Assembly (NCBI RefSeq): GCF_900102185.1
Contig: NZ_LT629690.1
Coordinates: forward strand, 248,001-312,000
Length of the DNA: 64,000 nucleotides
From: Terriglobus roseus
GTDB taxonomy: Bacteria > Acidobacteriota > Terriglobia > Terriglobales > Acidobacteriaceae
Direction: 5' to 3'
Each line of letters starts with the position of its first letter. Position 1 is the stretch's first letter. The position numbers were made by a program, and so were the translations under genes. The notes beneath the pieces are model-generated. The model was given only the letters and a program-made list of their open reading frames with translations. It was not told the origin of the DNA and ran no database searches. This document shows, in pieces, positions 42,548 to 51,628 of the stretch.

Positions 42548-44161
42548 TTATCGACCGAAAGAAGAGGCGCGGAGGCGTGTGATCACTTTCACGCCTTCGC
42601 GCCATTTTTCATTCAGACCTAATACTGTCCATTCCACTTCCGGTTTGAGATAACGCAGAACCGTTTCTGTTACAGGATGAATGCGTAGCGATGGTGCAAC
42701 CAGATACAACCGCGGCGGTAACGCACTGAGGCGCAGCGTAGGGAAGTATCCATGTTGCTGCAGCGCGCCGAGGCCTGAAGATGCGTCTATGGTTTGCGTG
42801 TGGTGCCAACGAACGCGGAGCCAGTAATCCAACCCCTGCAGGGCAAAGTGCATGTCTTCATTTGCCTTCAGTTCCAACACCGCAAGACGACCATCGCGCG
42901 TAACAGTCAGCAGGTCCAACATACCGCGATCACCCGCCTGGAATGCAGGAACCTGAGGGTAGACATGTTCCGGATCAAACTGTGACAGGCTGCTTTGCCC
43001 ATCGGTCAATGGTCCTATGTCGGCTCGTAAGGAAGACTCAAGCCATGCTTCCGGAGCCATGCGATACAACGGATCTTTCTGCGATCCTGCTGCGTGACGT
43101 CGTTCAAAGAGCCGTTGCACAAAGTCTCGCAACATCGGTTCCGTATCTGGTTCCAGTGGCGTTTCCTGCGCGCCGCTTCCAAACGTGATCTCTGTTGTGC
43201 GGTCAAACGAGTTTGGCGACGCGCCATGACGAATCCGTGCAAACTCCAGGCCGTGCAGTAGCAACGCCATCTCCGTTGTGGAGCGCGGACGTAACTCAAC
43301 GTGACTGCGCATCGTCTCTGGCACGAGAGAGACAGCTTGCTCGATGGCAGAGGCAAAGCGCTCCGTCATGCGTTGTTGATCCACGGCATGAATCAGGCGA
43401 GTTGCAAGGTTGCCGGTATCGGCCAGGTCACACTCTTCTAGCGCTTCCGTACCTTCTTCCAGTTCGTACAACTCCCACTGGGCCGCGTCGGGCCGCAACC
43501 ATCCCATGCGCGAGAGTGTCGTGAGCGCAGCTCCCCTTGGGAGGACGACGCGCAAGCCTCGAAACAAACGCTTGCCACCTGCATGATCGCGACAGTGTTG
43601 CAGCCACAAAATGCCAACAGTCAGAATGCCGTCAATGGTGCTTTGCGACTCCTCCGCATTCACACCAACAACAGCCCATGCATCTTGCCCCCGCGAGAGT
43701 ATGCCGCGTGCGTATGCAGGACCGAATGATTTCTCCAGATCCATAGCAGAGCGAAATGCATCACACTTCCAATCAGAGAACTGACGCTGTAGTACTCGCT
43801 CGAGACGTGCAACATACTGTCTCCGCGTAGTGTCGCGTTCTGTCGGTGTACGACGATCAGGACGCGATACGAACTCCAATGTCTGAGGCTTGCTCTGACC
43901 GAAGCGCATGCTGGCGAGTCGCAACGTGTCCTTGCGTAGCGCGGTACCGGTGATGCGCCGCACCATGTTGCGATCTTCACTCCATAGGTGCAGTGTGCAA
44001 CGTCCGCGATCCTGTTGAATGGAGTAACGTGCGGATCGCATGTCGAAGATTGCGTTTCCTTCTTCCAGCACGAGGGATGCCGGGTAGTCCGCAAGGAAGT
44101 CTTCCAACGCGCGCGCAACCACTTCTGGCGATTGCTCCTCCACTGTCCGCGAAGATGCCAA
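42548..44161 (-). CDS. Uncharacterised protein with a C-terminal PD-(D/E)XK-like nuclease motif
   Basis: 537 residues, not recognised as a named family. The C-terminal third contains GMLDLLTVTRDGRLAVLELK, with D416, E430 and K432, followed by ALQGLDYW (Q442): the spacing and hydrophobic strands match a PD-(D/E)XK nuclease core of the D-(x13)-ExK...Q type. The N-terminal two thirds is helical and charged, with a segment (about 165-250) resembling a ligand- or DNA-contact domain without a clear motif. It starts 3 nt after the stop of the upstream DinB-like gene, so they form one operon. It could be a DNA repair or defence nuclease, or an inactive binder. Confidence 0.7.
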   Translation of the reverse strand: MASSRTVEEQSPEVVARALEDFLADYPASLVLEEGNAIFDMRSARYSIQQDRGRCTLHLWSEDRNMVRRITGTALRKDTLRLASMRFGQSKPQTLEFVSRPDRRTPTERDTTRRQYVARLERVLQRQFSDWKCDAFRSAMDLEKSFGPAYARGILSRGQDAWAVVGVNAEESQSTIDGILTVGILWLQHCRDHAGGKRLFRGLRVVLPRGAALTTLSRMGWLRPDAAQWELYELEEGTEALEECDLADTGNLATRLIHAVDQQRMTERFASAIEQAVSLVPETMRSHVELRPRSTTEMALLLHGLEFARIRHGASPNSFDRTTEITFGSGAQETPLEPDTEPMLRDFVQRLFERRHAAGSQKDPLYRMAPEAWLESSLRADIGPLTDGQSSLSQFDPEHVYPQVPAFQAGDRGMLDLLTVTRDGRLAVLELKANEDMHFALQGLDYWLRVRWHHTQTIDASSGLGALQQHGYFPTLRLSALPPRLYLVAPSLRIHPVTETVLRYLKPEVEWTVLGLNEKWREGVKVITRLRASSFGR

Positions 44162-44164
44162 TGC

Positions 44165-44716
44165 TTACCAGCCTTTGGCTTCTCGGAGGGAAGTGATATG
44201 GGCGAGGTGATGTCTGCTGTGCCAGTCGTACATCAGCACAGCAGTTTGCAGGTTAAGCGGGCCATGCTCAGGATGCGCAAAGGTGCGTTGCCATTGTTCA
44301 TCCTTCAGAGAACGCAGCATCGTTACCCAGCGTGCGTGTAACGCTTCCAGAAGCTGCAGCGACCACTCCACGGGCGCGTTCTTGCCGTCGGACAATTCTG
44401 CCCAAAGCGCCTCTTCGTATGTCTTGATCACGGGCGCATTTTCCGTCAGTGCAAGCTTCATACGGATGTACGCGTTCATGTGCGAGTCGGCTACGTGATG
44501 CACCGTCTGTCGCACCGTCCATCCACCTTCACGATACGGTGTGGCAAGTTGTGCATCGTTCAGATCCTTCACTGCATTCCGAAGCTGCTGTGGCAATTCT
44601 TGTAGTGTCTTCAATGCGTCTTCGATAGCGGCAGCGTCGATGGTCGGTGGATTGTGGAAGCGGCCCATCGGGTACCGTGGATCGCTGGACGGTTGCGCTG
44701 GGGTGTTGGTTGTCAT
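44165..44716 (-). CDS. DinB/YfiT-like putative metal-dependent thiol transferase
   Basis: 183 residues, DinB four-helix fold of the YfiT/BstA type. Metal ligands H73 (TVHHVADSH), H166 and H170 (DWHSRHHLAHI) have the same spacing (93 and 4) as in B. subtilis YfiT. Opening RYPMGRFHNPP is also typical. YfiT-like proteins are related to bacillithiol S-transferases; thiol and substrate here are unknown. ATG 44716 with AGGAGG directly upstream; the sequence TAGGTT precedes it. It is divergent from tldD (42 nt) and upstream of the PD-(D/E)XK-like gene. Confidence 0.88.
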   Translation of the reverse strand: MTTNTPAQPSSDPRYPMGRFHNPPTIDAAAIEDALKTLQELPQQLRNAVKDLNDAQLATPYREGGWTVRQTVHHVADSHMNAYIRMKLALTENAPVIKTYEEALWAELSDGKNAPVEWSLQLLEALHARWVTMLRSLKDEQWQRTFAHPEHGPLNLQTAVLMYDWHSRHHLAHITSLREAKGW

Positions 44717-44743
44717 CCTCCTGAACCTAGCACACCGCAGGCG

Positions 44744-44749
44744 TAGAAT
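44744..44749 (+). promoter_or_regulatory. -10-like box of tldD
   Basis: TAGAAT 9 nt before ATG 44759, with CTGAAC 17 bp upstream (44721-44726) as a poor -35. The 42-bp spacer serves both tldD and the divergent DinB-like gene. Confidence 0.45.
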
Positions 44750-44758
44750 CAGGACAGA

Positions 44759-46225
44759 ATGAGTAGCCTGGCCGCCACGCCTTCCGCATCGACTTCTCCC
44801 AACTATTTCCAGGAACGCTTCGGCGTCGACCATGCGCTTGTTACGCGTTGCCTTGCTGCCGCTTTGAGCGCTGGTGGCGACTTCGCAGAGCTGTACTTTG
44901 AGTCTGTTACCTCCTCCTCTATTGGGATTGATGAGGGGATTGTGAAGTCCGCTAGCCAGGGCCACAGCATGGGTTGTGGTGTCCGCGTGCTCAGCGGCGA
45001 ACGCACTGGTTACAGCTATACCGATTCGCTTGAGGAAGATCGTCTGATCCATGCGGCGAAGACGGCCGCGTTGATAGCCAGCGGGCCCGCGAAGCAACAG
45101 GTTGTGCCGTTTGTCGAGACGCAGGTACATGATCTGTATCCGGTGATTGGTCTTGATGCGGAGATACGCGAGAAGTTGGCGTTAGTTCAACGTGCGGACA
45201 AAGCGGCGCGCGCGTATGACTCGCGTATCACGCAGGTTCGTGCGGGATTCAACGACGAGGTTCGCCACATTCTGATTGCGGCCAGCGATGGAACATGGGC
45301 TTCTGACACGCAGCCATTGAGCCGGTTCAGTGTTTCTGTAATTGCCAAGGGGGCGGACGGGGTCACCACGCGCGGGTCTGGTGGAGGCGGTGGCCGTGTC
45401 AAGCTGGACTACTACACGACTGAGCGTACTCCGGAGCACTTTGCCCAGCAGGCAGCACGGCAGGCCATCCTGCAACTGGATGCGGTAGCTGCGCCGGCGG
45501 GTGAGATGGAAGTGGTGTTAGGGCCGGGATGGCCGGGTGTGCTGATCCATGAGGCTGTGGGGCATGGTTTGGAGGCGGACTTCAACCGGAAGAAGCAGTC
45601 GGCTTTTGCCGGGTTGATGGGACAGCGTGTTGCCACGGACAAGGTCACAGTAGTGGACAACGGCACCATTGCTAACCGTCGCGGGTCGCTGAACGTGGAT
45701 GACGAAGGCACGCCTACGCGTAACAACGTCCTCATCGAGAAGGGCATCCTGAGGCAGTACATGAGCGACAAGCTGTCGGCCAAGGTGATGGGGCTGCAGT
45801 CGACGGGCAGTGGACGACGTGAGAGCTATGCCTGCGTGCCGATGCCGCGCATGACCAACACCTACATGCTCGCTGGCGAGGACGATCCTGCGGATATCCT
45901 GCGGAGTGTGAAGTGCGGGTTGTACGCGGTGAACTTCTCCGGTGGTTCGGTAGACATTACCAACGGCAAGTTCGTATTCGCCGCCAGCGAGGCGTACCTG
46001 ATTGAGGATGGCAAGGTAACTGCGCCGGTGAAGGGCGCGATGCTGATCGGCGATGGTGCTACGGCGTTGAAGCACGTCAGCATGGTGGGCCATGATCTGG
46101 CGTTGGATGAGGGCATTGGTACCTGCGGTAAGCGTGGGCAAGGCGTGCCTGTTGGCGTCGGGATGCCGACGGTGAAGCTGGACAAGGTGACGGTCGGCGG
46201 GACTGGTCACGGAGCAGGGAACTAA
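44759..46225 (+). CDS. tldD: Metalloprotease subunit TldD
   Basis: 488 residues, TldD/PmbA family. The zinc motif HEAVGHGLEAD (H264, E265, H268; HExxxH) marks it as the catalytic subunit. The TldD-TldE complex trims small or unfolded peptides, for example leader removal from microcin B17 in E. coli. N-terminal alpha/beta domain (AELYFESVTSSSIGIDEGIVKSAS) and C-terminal beta domain with MPRMTNTYMLAGEDD and GAMLIGDGATALKHVSMVG. The partner tldE starts 2 nt after its stop. No modified-peptide biosynthesis genes are near. Confidence 0.95.
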   Translation: MSSLAATPSASTSPNYFQERFGVDHALVTRCLAAALSAGGDFAELYFESVTSSSIGIDEGIVKSASQGHSMGCGVRVLSGERTGYSYTDSLEEDRLIHAAKTAALIASGPAKQQVVPFVETQVHDLYPVIGLDAEIREKLALVQRADKAARAYDSRITQVRAGFNDEVRHILIAASDGTWASDTQPLSRFSVSVIAKGADGVTTRGSGGGGGRVKLDYYTTERTPEHFAQQAARQAILQLDAVAAPAGEMEVVLGPGWPGVLIHEAVGHGLEADFNRKKQSAFAGLMGQRVATDKVTVVDNGTIANRRGSLNVDDEGTPTRNNVLIEKGILRQYMSDKLSAKVMGLQSTGSGRRESYACVPMPRMTNTYMLAGEDDPADILRSVKCGLYAVNFSGGSVDITNGKFVFAASEAYLIEDGKVTAPVKGAMLIGDGATALKHVSMVGHDLALDEGIGTCGKRGQGVPVGVGMPTVKLDKVTVGGTGHGAGN

Positions 46226-46227
46226 GC

Positions 46228-47607
46228 ATGGCGATGACAAAGCAAGTGAAGTTGGCTCTTGTGCAGGAGATTGTGGAGCGTGCGTTGGGGGCGGGGGCTA
46301 CCGATGCTGAGGCTGTGGTGGTGGAGGGGGATGAGTTCTCCACCAAGGTGCGGCTGGGGCAGGTGGAGACGCTTACGGAGTCTACGTCGCGGGCGATTGG
46401 GTTGCGGGTGTTTCATGGGCTGCGTACTGCGAGCACCTCTACCAACGACCTGAGTGAGGAGAGCCTCAAGCGGTTGGTGAGTGGTGCGGTGGAGTTGGCT
46501 CGCATCACCGAGGAAGACCCGTTTGCGGGGTTGCCGGATGCGAGTGCGTACTCGACCGTGCGCAATGCGGATGGTCTGCATATCTACTTCGAGGATGTGT
46601 ACAAGCTGCCTGCTGCGGAGCGGATTGAGATGGCGCGTGCGACCGAGGCTGCGGCGATGGCGGCGGATGTGCGTATCCAGAACAGCGATGGCGGGACGTT
46701 CTCAGCCGCGACATCGTACAAGGCGATCGCCAACTCGCGTGGGTTTGCGGGTGAGTATCGCAAGAGCTACTGCGGCATTGGCGTGACTGCGATTGCGCAG
46801 GATGCTTCTGGGATGCAACGCGATGGATGGGGCAGCAGCGCGCGTACGCTAACGAAGCTGGAGTCACCTGAGGACGTTGGCAGAGAGGCAGCGAAGCGTG
46901 CGGTGCGTCGCCTTGGCTCTCGCAGGGTGAAGACGCAGAAGGCTTCCGTAGTGTTCTCGCGGGAGATTGCGCGCGGGATTATTGGGAACATCTTCGACGC
47001 GGTGAATGGCGATGCGATCTATCGTCATGCTTCGATGTTCGAGGACAAGTTGGGCGAGCAGATTGCCAATCCGCTGGTGACGGTTGTGGATGATGGCACG
47101 ATGATGCTGGAGCCGATGCTTGGTGGCTTTGGCACGTTGCCGTTTGACGGTGATGGTTTGCCGATGCAGCGCAAGGTGATCGTGGACAAGGGCGTGTTGC
47201 AGACCTATGTGACGAACACTTATACCGCGCGCAAGCTGGGTGTGAAGAGTACGGGTAACGCTTCGCGTGGGTTGGCTGGAGCGCCTGGTATTGGTGCGGG
47301 GAACTTCTACCTAGAAGCCGGAACGCTGACACCGCGCGAGATCATTGCCGAGGTGCAGAACGGGCTTTATGTCACCGAGGTTCTTGGTAGCGGTGTGAAC
47401 CTTGTTACGGGCGACTATTCGCAGGGCGCTGCAGGTTTGTGGATTGAGAACGGCGAGTTCACGGGTGCTGTGGAAGAGATCACCATTGCGGGCAATCTGA
47501 AGGACATGTATCGCAACATTGTTGCGGTTGGGAACGACCTGATTTTTCGCGGTGCTTCAGCTTCTCCATGCTTCCGCGTAGAGGGCATGACGATCGCCGG
47601 CTCCTAG
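46228..47607 (+). CDS. pmbA: Metalloprotease-associated subunit TldE/PmbA
   Basis: 459 residues, the non-catalytic TldE (PmbA) partner of TldD: it has the same fold but no HExxxH. Motifs GATDAEAVVVEGDEFSTKVRLGQVE near the N-terminus, PLVTVVDDGTMMLEPMLGGFGTLPFDGDGLPMQRK and NFYLEAGTLTPREIIAEV in the C-terminal half. Overlapping expression with tldD is expected from the 2-nt spacing. The G of its TAG stop is also the first base of a tandem hairpin array. Confidence 0.94.
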   Translation: MAMTKQVKLALVQEIVERALGAGATDAEAVVVEGDEFSTKVRLGQVETLTESTSRAIGLRVFHGLRTASTSTNDLSEESLKRLVSGAVELARITEEDPFAGLPDASAYSTVRNADGLHIYFEDVYKLPAAERIEMARATEAAAMAADVRIQNSDGGTFSAATSYKAIANSRGFAGEYRKSYCGIGVTAIAQDASGMQRDGWGSSARTLTKLESPEDVGREAAKRAVRRLGSRRVKTQKASVVFSREIARGIIGNIFDAVNGDAIYRHASMFEDKLGEQIANPLVTVVDDGTMMLEPMLGGFGTLPFDGDGLPMQRKVIVDKGVLQTYVTNTYTARKLGVKSTGNASRGLAGAPGIGAGNFYLEAGTLTPREIIAEVQNGLYVTEVLGSGVNLVTGDYSQGAAGLWIENGEFTGAVEEITIAGNLKDMYRNIVAVGNDLIFRGASASPCFRVEGMTIAGS

Positions 47608-47664
47608 TACTTCGTACCGTTCTCGAGTACTTCGTACTGTTCTCGACGCCTTCGGCGTGTTCTC
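47607..47664 (+). repeat. Tandem TTC-loop mini-hairpins, 20-nt period
   Basis: Three units start at 47607, 47627 and 47646/47: GTAC-TTC-GTAC, GTAC-TTC-GTAC, ACGCC-TTC-GGCGT. Each is followed by a linker of the form (C/T)GTTCTCGA or GTTCTC. Stems differ in sequence but keep pairing. Related units occur at 61160-61190. Confidence 0.7.
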
Positions 47665-47675
47665 TGGGGATAGGT

Positions 47676-47884
47676 GGGTACCCCCTCCCCCCTGTTTTTC
47701 TAAAATCGTCTTTCTATTCGACTTACGATTTTAGTGTCGCTAAAATCGTCTTTTCATTGGAGTTAGAGGCAAAATCGTCTTTCTAAAGGGGTTAGGAGCG
47801 GAGTTTGCAGCTCCGCCTATTCCGGGATTGATGGCTCTATTTCTATTTTAGAGATTGCGAGGAAATAACCTGCCAACTCTATTT
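47676..47884 (+). repeat. ~200-bp dispersed intergenic element, copy B
   Basis: Inverse-oriented relative of 29520-29715. Contains TAAAATCGTCTTT at 47701-47713, 47741-47754 and AAAATCGTCTTTCT at 47771-47784 (complements of AAAGACGATTTTA). Extra half-motif: ACGATTTTAG (47725-47734) and CTAAAATCGT (47740-47749) form a perfect 10-bp hairpin, which copy A lacks. A GCGGAG/CTCCGC hairpin lies in its variable middle (about 47798-47816). It ends in AATAACCTGCCAACTCTATT. It lies just 3' of pmbA in the sense direction, like copy A after bactofilin. Confidence 0.75.
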
Positions 47885-47954
47885 GGTTTGTTTTGATGGA
47901 GATGGGTGGGTTAGGGGCTTGACAGGATTTTCGCTCGTGCCTGTTCGTGTCTGT

Positions 47955-48347
47955 CTATAGGAGCTTTTCGACGATCTTCGCAATGCCGGAGATGTTTGCG
48001 AGTAGGTTCTCCGGGATGTGGTGGCGCGCGGCTAGATAGGCCGGATCGTTGTAGGCCAGTTGCGTTGCTCCTTGTTCGTCTTCCCAAACGAGAATCTTGA
48101 GCGGCAGGTCGATCGCGCTGGTGATGGACGCGAGCATGAGTGGAGTACCTGCTTTGGGATCGCCGAAGATGAACAGCTTTGTCGGTCTCATGGTGAGGCC
48201 AGCCTTTACGGCTTCTCCGCTGTGGTCGATGAGAGCGAAGAGATGGATGCTTTTTGCGACTAACATCGCCTGCAACGACTGCACGACTTCATCAACAGTG
48301 TGACTGCTGCGGCGTATTACGAGACCGTTGGTTGCTTCCTGCTGCAT
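47955..48347 (-). CDS. DUF302 family protein
   Basis: 130-residue single-domain DUF302 protein: SHTVDEVVQSLQAMLVAKSIHLFALIDHSGEAVKAGL, PTKLFIFGDPKAGTPLML, DLPLKILVWEDEQG. It is of the cytoplasmic type (no signal peptide); binding of nucleotides or small ligands has been proposed for the fold. GGAGGA lies about 6 nt before the ATG. 48348-48582 shows no gene or clear promoter. Confidence 0.9.
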   Translation of the reverse strand: MQQEATNGLVIRRSSHTVDEVVQSLQAMLVAKSIHLFALIDHSGEAVKAGLTMRPTKLFIFGDPKAGTPLMLASITSAIDLPLKILVWEDEQGATQLAYNDPAYLAARHHIPENLLANISGIAKIVEKLL

Positions 48348-48582
48348 GTTGTTCCTCCGACCTGTGTGCGTTTGGATTCGTGATTACTGTTTGTTAGTTC
48401 GAGGTCGTTCCAAATCTCACGAGTCTTCCCGGTCTCACGTATCGTGCATACCCCACAGTAATTGCAGTGCATGCATCGCTTGTTGTGTGAATGATGCAGC
48501 CCCGCAATTTTTCGCTGGTTGAGACGATTCAATTAAGGCTAGGATGGTGCGGCCCGGATTCCTGAGTGGGCACTTCTTCTGA

Positions 48583-51519
48583 ATGAGAATATCTATGGCT
48601 TCGTGGTCGCGCAGGGACGTACTGAAGAGTGGTGTGGCGCTGCCTACGTTGGGCCTGCTACCTGCAGAGTTATTACCAGCGCAGACTTCGGCTTCTCACA
48701 CCGTACGCGAACGACTCTGTCTGGACGCTGGTTGGCGGTTTCATTTTGGCCATGCGACCGATGCGACCAAGGATTTTGGTTACAACTCAGGCCGCAACGG
48801 TTCGTTTCAGAAGACGGGAAACTTCCTGCCCGCGGCGGCACTTCCATTTGATGACACTGGTTGGACAGACGTTGATTTGCCGCATGACTGGGTGATTTCA
48901 CTGCCGTTCAAGAACGATCCGTCGCTGAGCAGCAAAGGCTTTTATCCGATTGGCCGTTCGTATCCAGAGAACAGTGTGGGTTGGTATCGGCGTGTGTTCA
49001 CGCTTGCGAAAGACGATGCGGGAAAGCGCATCAGCATTGAGTTTGATGGTGTGTACCGTGAAGCGCTTGTGGTGTTTAACGGGTACTACATTGGGCGTCA
49101 TCGCGGCGGATATGATCCTTTCCGTTATGACGTGACGGACTTCATGAAGCCGGGCGAACCGAATGTGTTGTTGCTGCGTGTGGACGCGACTGAGAGCGAT
49201 GGCTGGTTCTATGAAGGCGCGGGGATTTATCGGCACACGTGGCTGGTGAAGACGGCTCCTGTTCACGTGGCGCAGTGGGGAACGTTTGTTCGCTCGACGG
49301 TGGAGGGCAGAAAGGCGAATCTGCAGATCCGCACCGAGGTGGAGAATAACGCTGGTGCTTCAAAGGCTGTGCGCGTCACATCGACTGTGATTGATCCGAG
49401 CGGAAAGACTGTTGGGAAAGTTACAAGTAAGCCGATGGCGGTTCCTGATGGCGAGACCGGAACGTTTGAGCAGCAGGTGAGTGTGAATGATGTTGCGCTG
49501 TGGTCGCTGGAAGAACGCAATCTGTATCGGCTTGTGACTGAGGTGGATGCAGATGGTGTGGCGATGGATCGATATGAAACGCGCTTTGGTATTCGCACGT
49601 TGCGTTTCGATGCCAACGAAGGATTTTTCCTGAATGGGAAGTCGGTCAAGATCAAGGGCACATGCAATCACCAGGATCATGCGGGGCTTGGCGTGGCACT
49701 GCCGGATGCGGCACAGCGCTTTCGTGTGAAGACATTGCAGGAGGTGGGATGCAATGCGTATCGCAGTGCGCATAATCCGCCCACGTCGGAACTGTTGGAT
49801 GCGTGCGATGAGATGGGCATGTTGTTTCTGGATGAGACGCGCATGATGTCTTCGAATCCGGAAGGCATTGCGCAGTTTGAAAACCTGATTCGTCGCGATC
49901 GCAACCATCCTTCTGTCTTCATGTGGAACATGGGCAATGAAGAGCGCGAGGCGACGACTGAGACGGGGTTGCACATCCTGTCGACGATGAAGCGGTCGGC
50001 AATAAAGCTGGATGGCTCGCGACCGGTTACAGTGGCACCGCCACCGCTTGGCATGGGGCTGGGGCAAGGCGGTCTGATGGTGAGCGACGTGATTGGTTAT
50101 AACTACACTGACCCGCAGATTGAAGCGTTCCACAAGACGCATCCCACGCTGCCGTGCCTGGGGACGGAGAATGTCAGCGCCGTGGCGACGCGCGGAGCGT
50201 ACGCCATTGATGAGGCCAATGGTGCTGTGAGTTCTTATGATCCGTACACCACGTCGGGGCGCGCATCGGCTGAAGGATGGTGGCGCTTTGTGAACACGCG
50301 TCCGTGGATGAGTGGCGGATTTGTGTGGACGGGATTTGATTATCGCGGTGAGCCTTCACCGTTTCAGTGGCCCAATATCAACTCAGAGTATGGCTTTCTG
50401 GATACGTGCGGCTTTCCCAAGGACACGTACTTTTACTACCAGGCATGGTGGACTGCGAAGCCGGTGCTCCACATTTTTCCGCACTGGAACTGGCCGGATT
50501 TTGTAGGTAAGGAGATCGCAGTCTGGGCGCACTCCAACATGGACGAGGTGGAGTTGTTGCAGGATGGCACGAGTCTTGGGCGGCAGCGTGTGCCGAAGGA
50601 TTCGCACCTGCAATGGATTGTGACTTACAAGCAGGGAACGTTGGAGGCTCGCGGCTTCAAGGCAGGAAAGCAAGTGATGTCGACGAAGCGTGAGACAACG
50701 GGTAAAGCAGCGAAGTTGGCGATTCGTGTTGATCGTACTGAGATGGATGCTGACGGTGCGGATCTGGTTTTTGTCGTGGCGGAAGTACACGACGCTGAAG
50801 GTCGCGTGTTACCTGTTACGGATAACGAAATCTCTTTCAACGTGAGTGGGCCCGCGCGTGTGAAGGGGACCGGGAATGGTAATCCCGTGTCGCATGAGCC
50901 GGACACGGGGAGCAGTCGCAAGGCATTTGCAGGGATGTGCATGGGGATTGTGCAGGCGACGCGAGAGAGTGGCAACGTCGTGATCGAGATCACTTCGCCG
51001 GGGTTGGAACCGGCTTCAGCGACTGTGACATCACGCGTTGTGAAGGAACGGCCAGAGGTCGTTGTTTGGAAACGTGAGGTGCCTGCTGGTGAGGGAGTGA
51101 CCGGACTGTGGCGACCTGTGTTGCAGGATGGTCCGAGCGGACCTGATCCGCTTCAGCTGGCTGTATCTGGTGACACGCTGTATACATTCATCCAGCGTGG
51201 CAGTGTGTTGACGGGATCTATCGATGCTCCACCAGCGATGTTCGGACCTGCTACTACTGGCGCGGTGCAGGGAACGGTGGAAGGTGGGCGCGTTCACTTT
51301 ACGTCTGGAAGCACGACGTATGACGGCGGTGTGACGGGAGACCGTATGGAGCTGCACCGGACGATGCCGCCGCGTGGAGGACAGCCAGCGCGTGCGGCTG
51401 AGACTGGTGCGCATCCTGTGATTGGACCGCCGCCGGATGGTTCGGATCCGTCGTTGGGGCTTGGTCGACGCGGAGCAGGCACTCAGCCTGCGTTGATTTT
51501 GCAGAGGGCGAAACGCTAG
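48583..51519 (+). CDS. GH2 beta-galactosidase-like glycoside hydrolase, Tat-exported
   Basis: 978 residues. Twin-arginine leader (SWSRRDVLKSGVALPTLGLLP). GH2 sugar-binding domain (about 45-220: DVDLPHDWVISLPF, GWYRRVFTLAKDD, VFNGYYIGRHRGGYDPFRYDVTD), Ig-like domain (225-345), and TIM barrel with acid/base E453 (NMGNEE) and nucleophile E529 (CLGTENVSA). C-terminal Ig-like domains (DUF4982-type, about 640-800) and a Pro/Gly-rich tail follow. Substrate is a beta-linked hexoside or uronide; which one is not visible. ATG 48583 or 48595; neither has a strong Shine-Dalgarno. Confidence 0.92.
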   Translation: MRISMASWSRRDVLKSGVALPTLGLLPAELLPAQTSASHTVRERLCLDAGWRFHFGHATDATKDFGYNSGRNGSFQKTGNFLPAAALPFDDTGWTDVDLPHDWVISLPFKNDPSLSSKGFYPIGRSYPENSVGWYRRVFTLAKDDAGKRISIEFDGVYREALVVFNGYYIGRHRGGYDPFRYDVTDFMKPGEPNVLLLRVDATESDGWFYEGAGIYRHTWLVKTAPVHVAQWGTFVRSTVEGRKANLQIRTEVENNAGASKAVRVTSTVIDPSGKTVGKVTSKPMAVPDGETGTFEQQVSVNDVALWSLEERNLYRLVTEVDADGVAMDRYETRFGIRTLRFDANEGFFLNGKSVKIKGTCNHQDHAGLGVALPDAAQRFRVKTLQEVGCNAYRSAHNPPTSELLDACDEMGMLFLDETRMMSSNPEGIAQFENLIRRDRNHPSVFMWNMGNEEREATTETGLHILSTMKRSAIKLDGSRPVTVAPPPLGMGLGQGGLMVSDVIGYNYTDPQIEAFHKTHPTLPCLGTENVSAVATRGAYAIDEANGAVSSYDPYTTSGRASAEGWWRFVNTRPWMSGGFVWTGFDYRGEPSPFQWPNINSEYGFLDTCGFPKDTYFYYQAWWTAKPVLHIFPHWNWPDFVGKEIAVWAHSNMDEVELLQDGTSLGRQRVPKDSHLQWIVTYKQGTLEARGFKAGKQVMSTKRETTGKAAKLAIRVDRTEMDADGADLVFVVAEVHDAEGRVLPVTDNEISFNVSGPARVKGTGNGNPVSHEPDTGSSRKAFAGMCMGIVQATRESGNVVIEITSPGLEPASATVTSRVVKERPEVVVWKREVPAGEGVTGLWRPVLQDGPSGPDPLQLAVSGDTLYTFIQRGSVLTGSIDAPPAMFGPATTGAVQGTVEGGRVHFTSGSTTYDGGVTGDRMELHRTMPPRGGQPARAAETGAHPVIGPPPDGSDPSLGLGRRGAGTQPALILQRAKR

Positions 51520-51628
51520 GAGCAAGCCTTCTCCAAAGAGCGAGTGGTGACAATGCTGCTGCGCGCTTCCTCCACTTACGTTGGACGGTTGTTTTTTCGC
51601 TGTCTGCTCGAAGTTGTTCCATTTTGGA

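Noticed and set aside
47607-47664. Short regular repeats suggestive of a CRISPR array
   Set aside because: Period is only 20 nt, there are no unique spacers of usual length, and no cas genes; units are self-complementary mini-hairpins.
29520-47884. Idea that copies A and B are the ends of one composite transposon
   Set aside because: The 18 kb between them are ordinary conserved chromosomal genes, no transposase is present, and each copy sits at the same place relative to a different gene.
47919-47924. Perfect TTGACA near the end of copy B
   Set aside because: No acceptable -10 at 16-18 bp and no gene start downstream on that strand.
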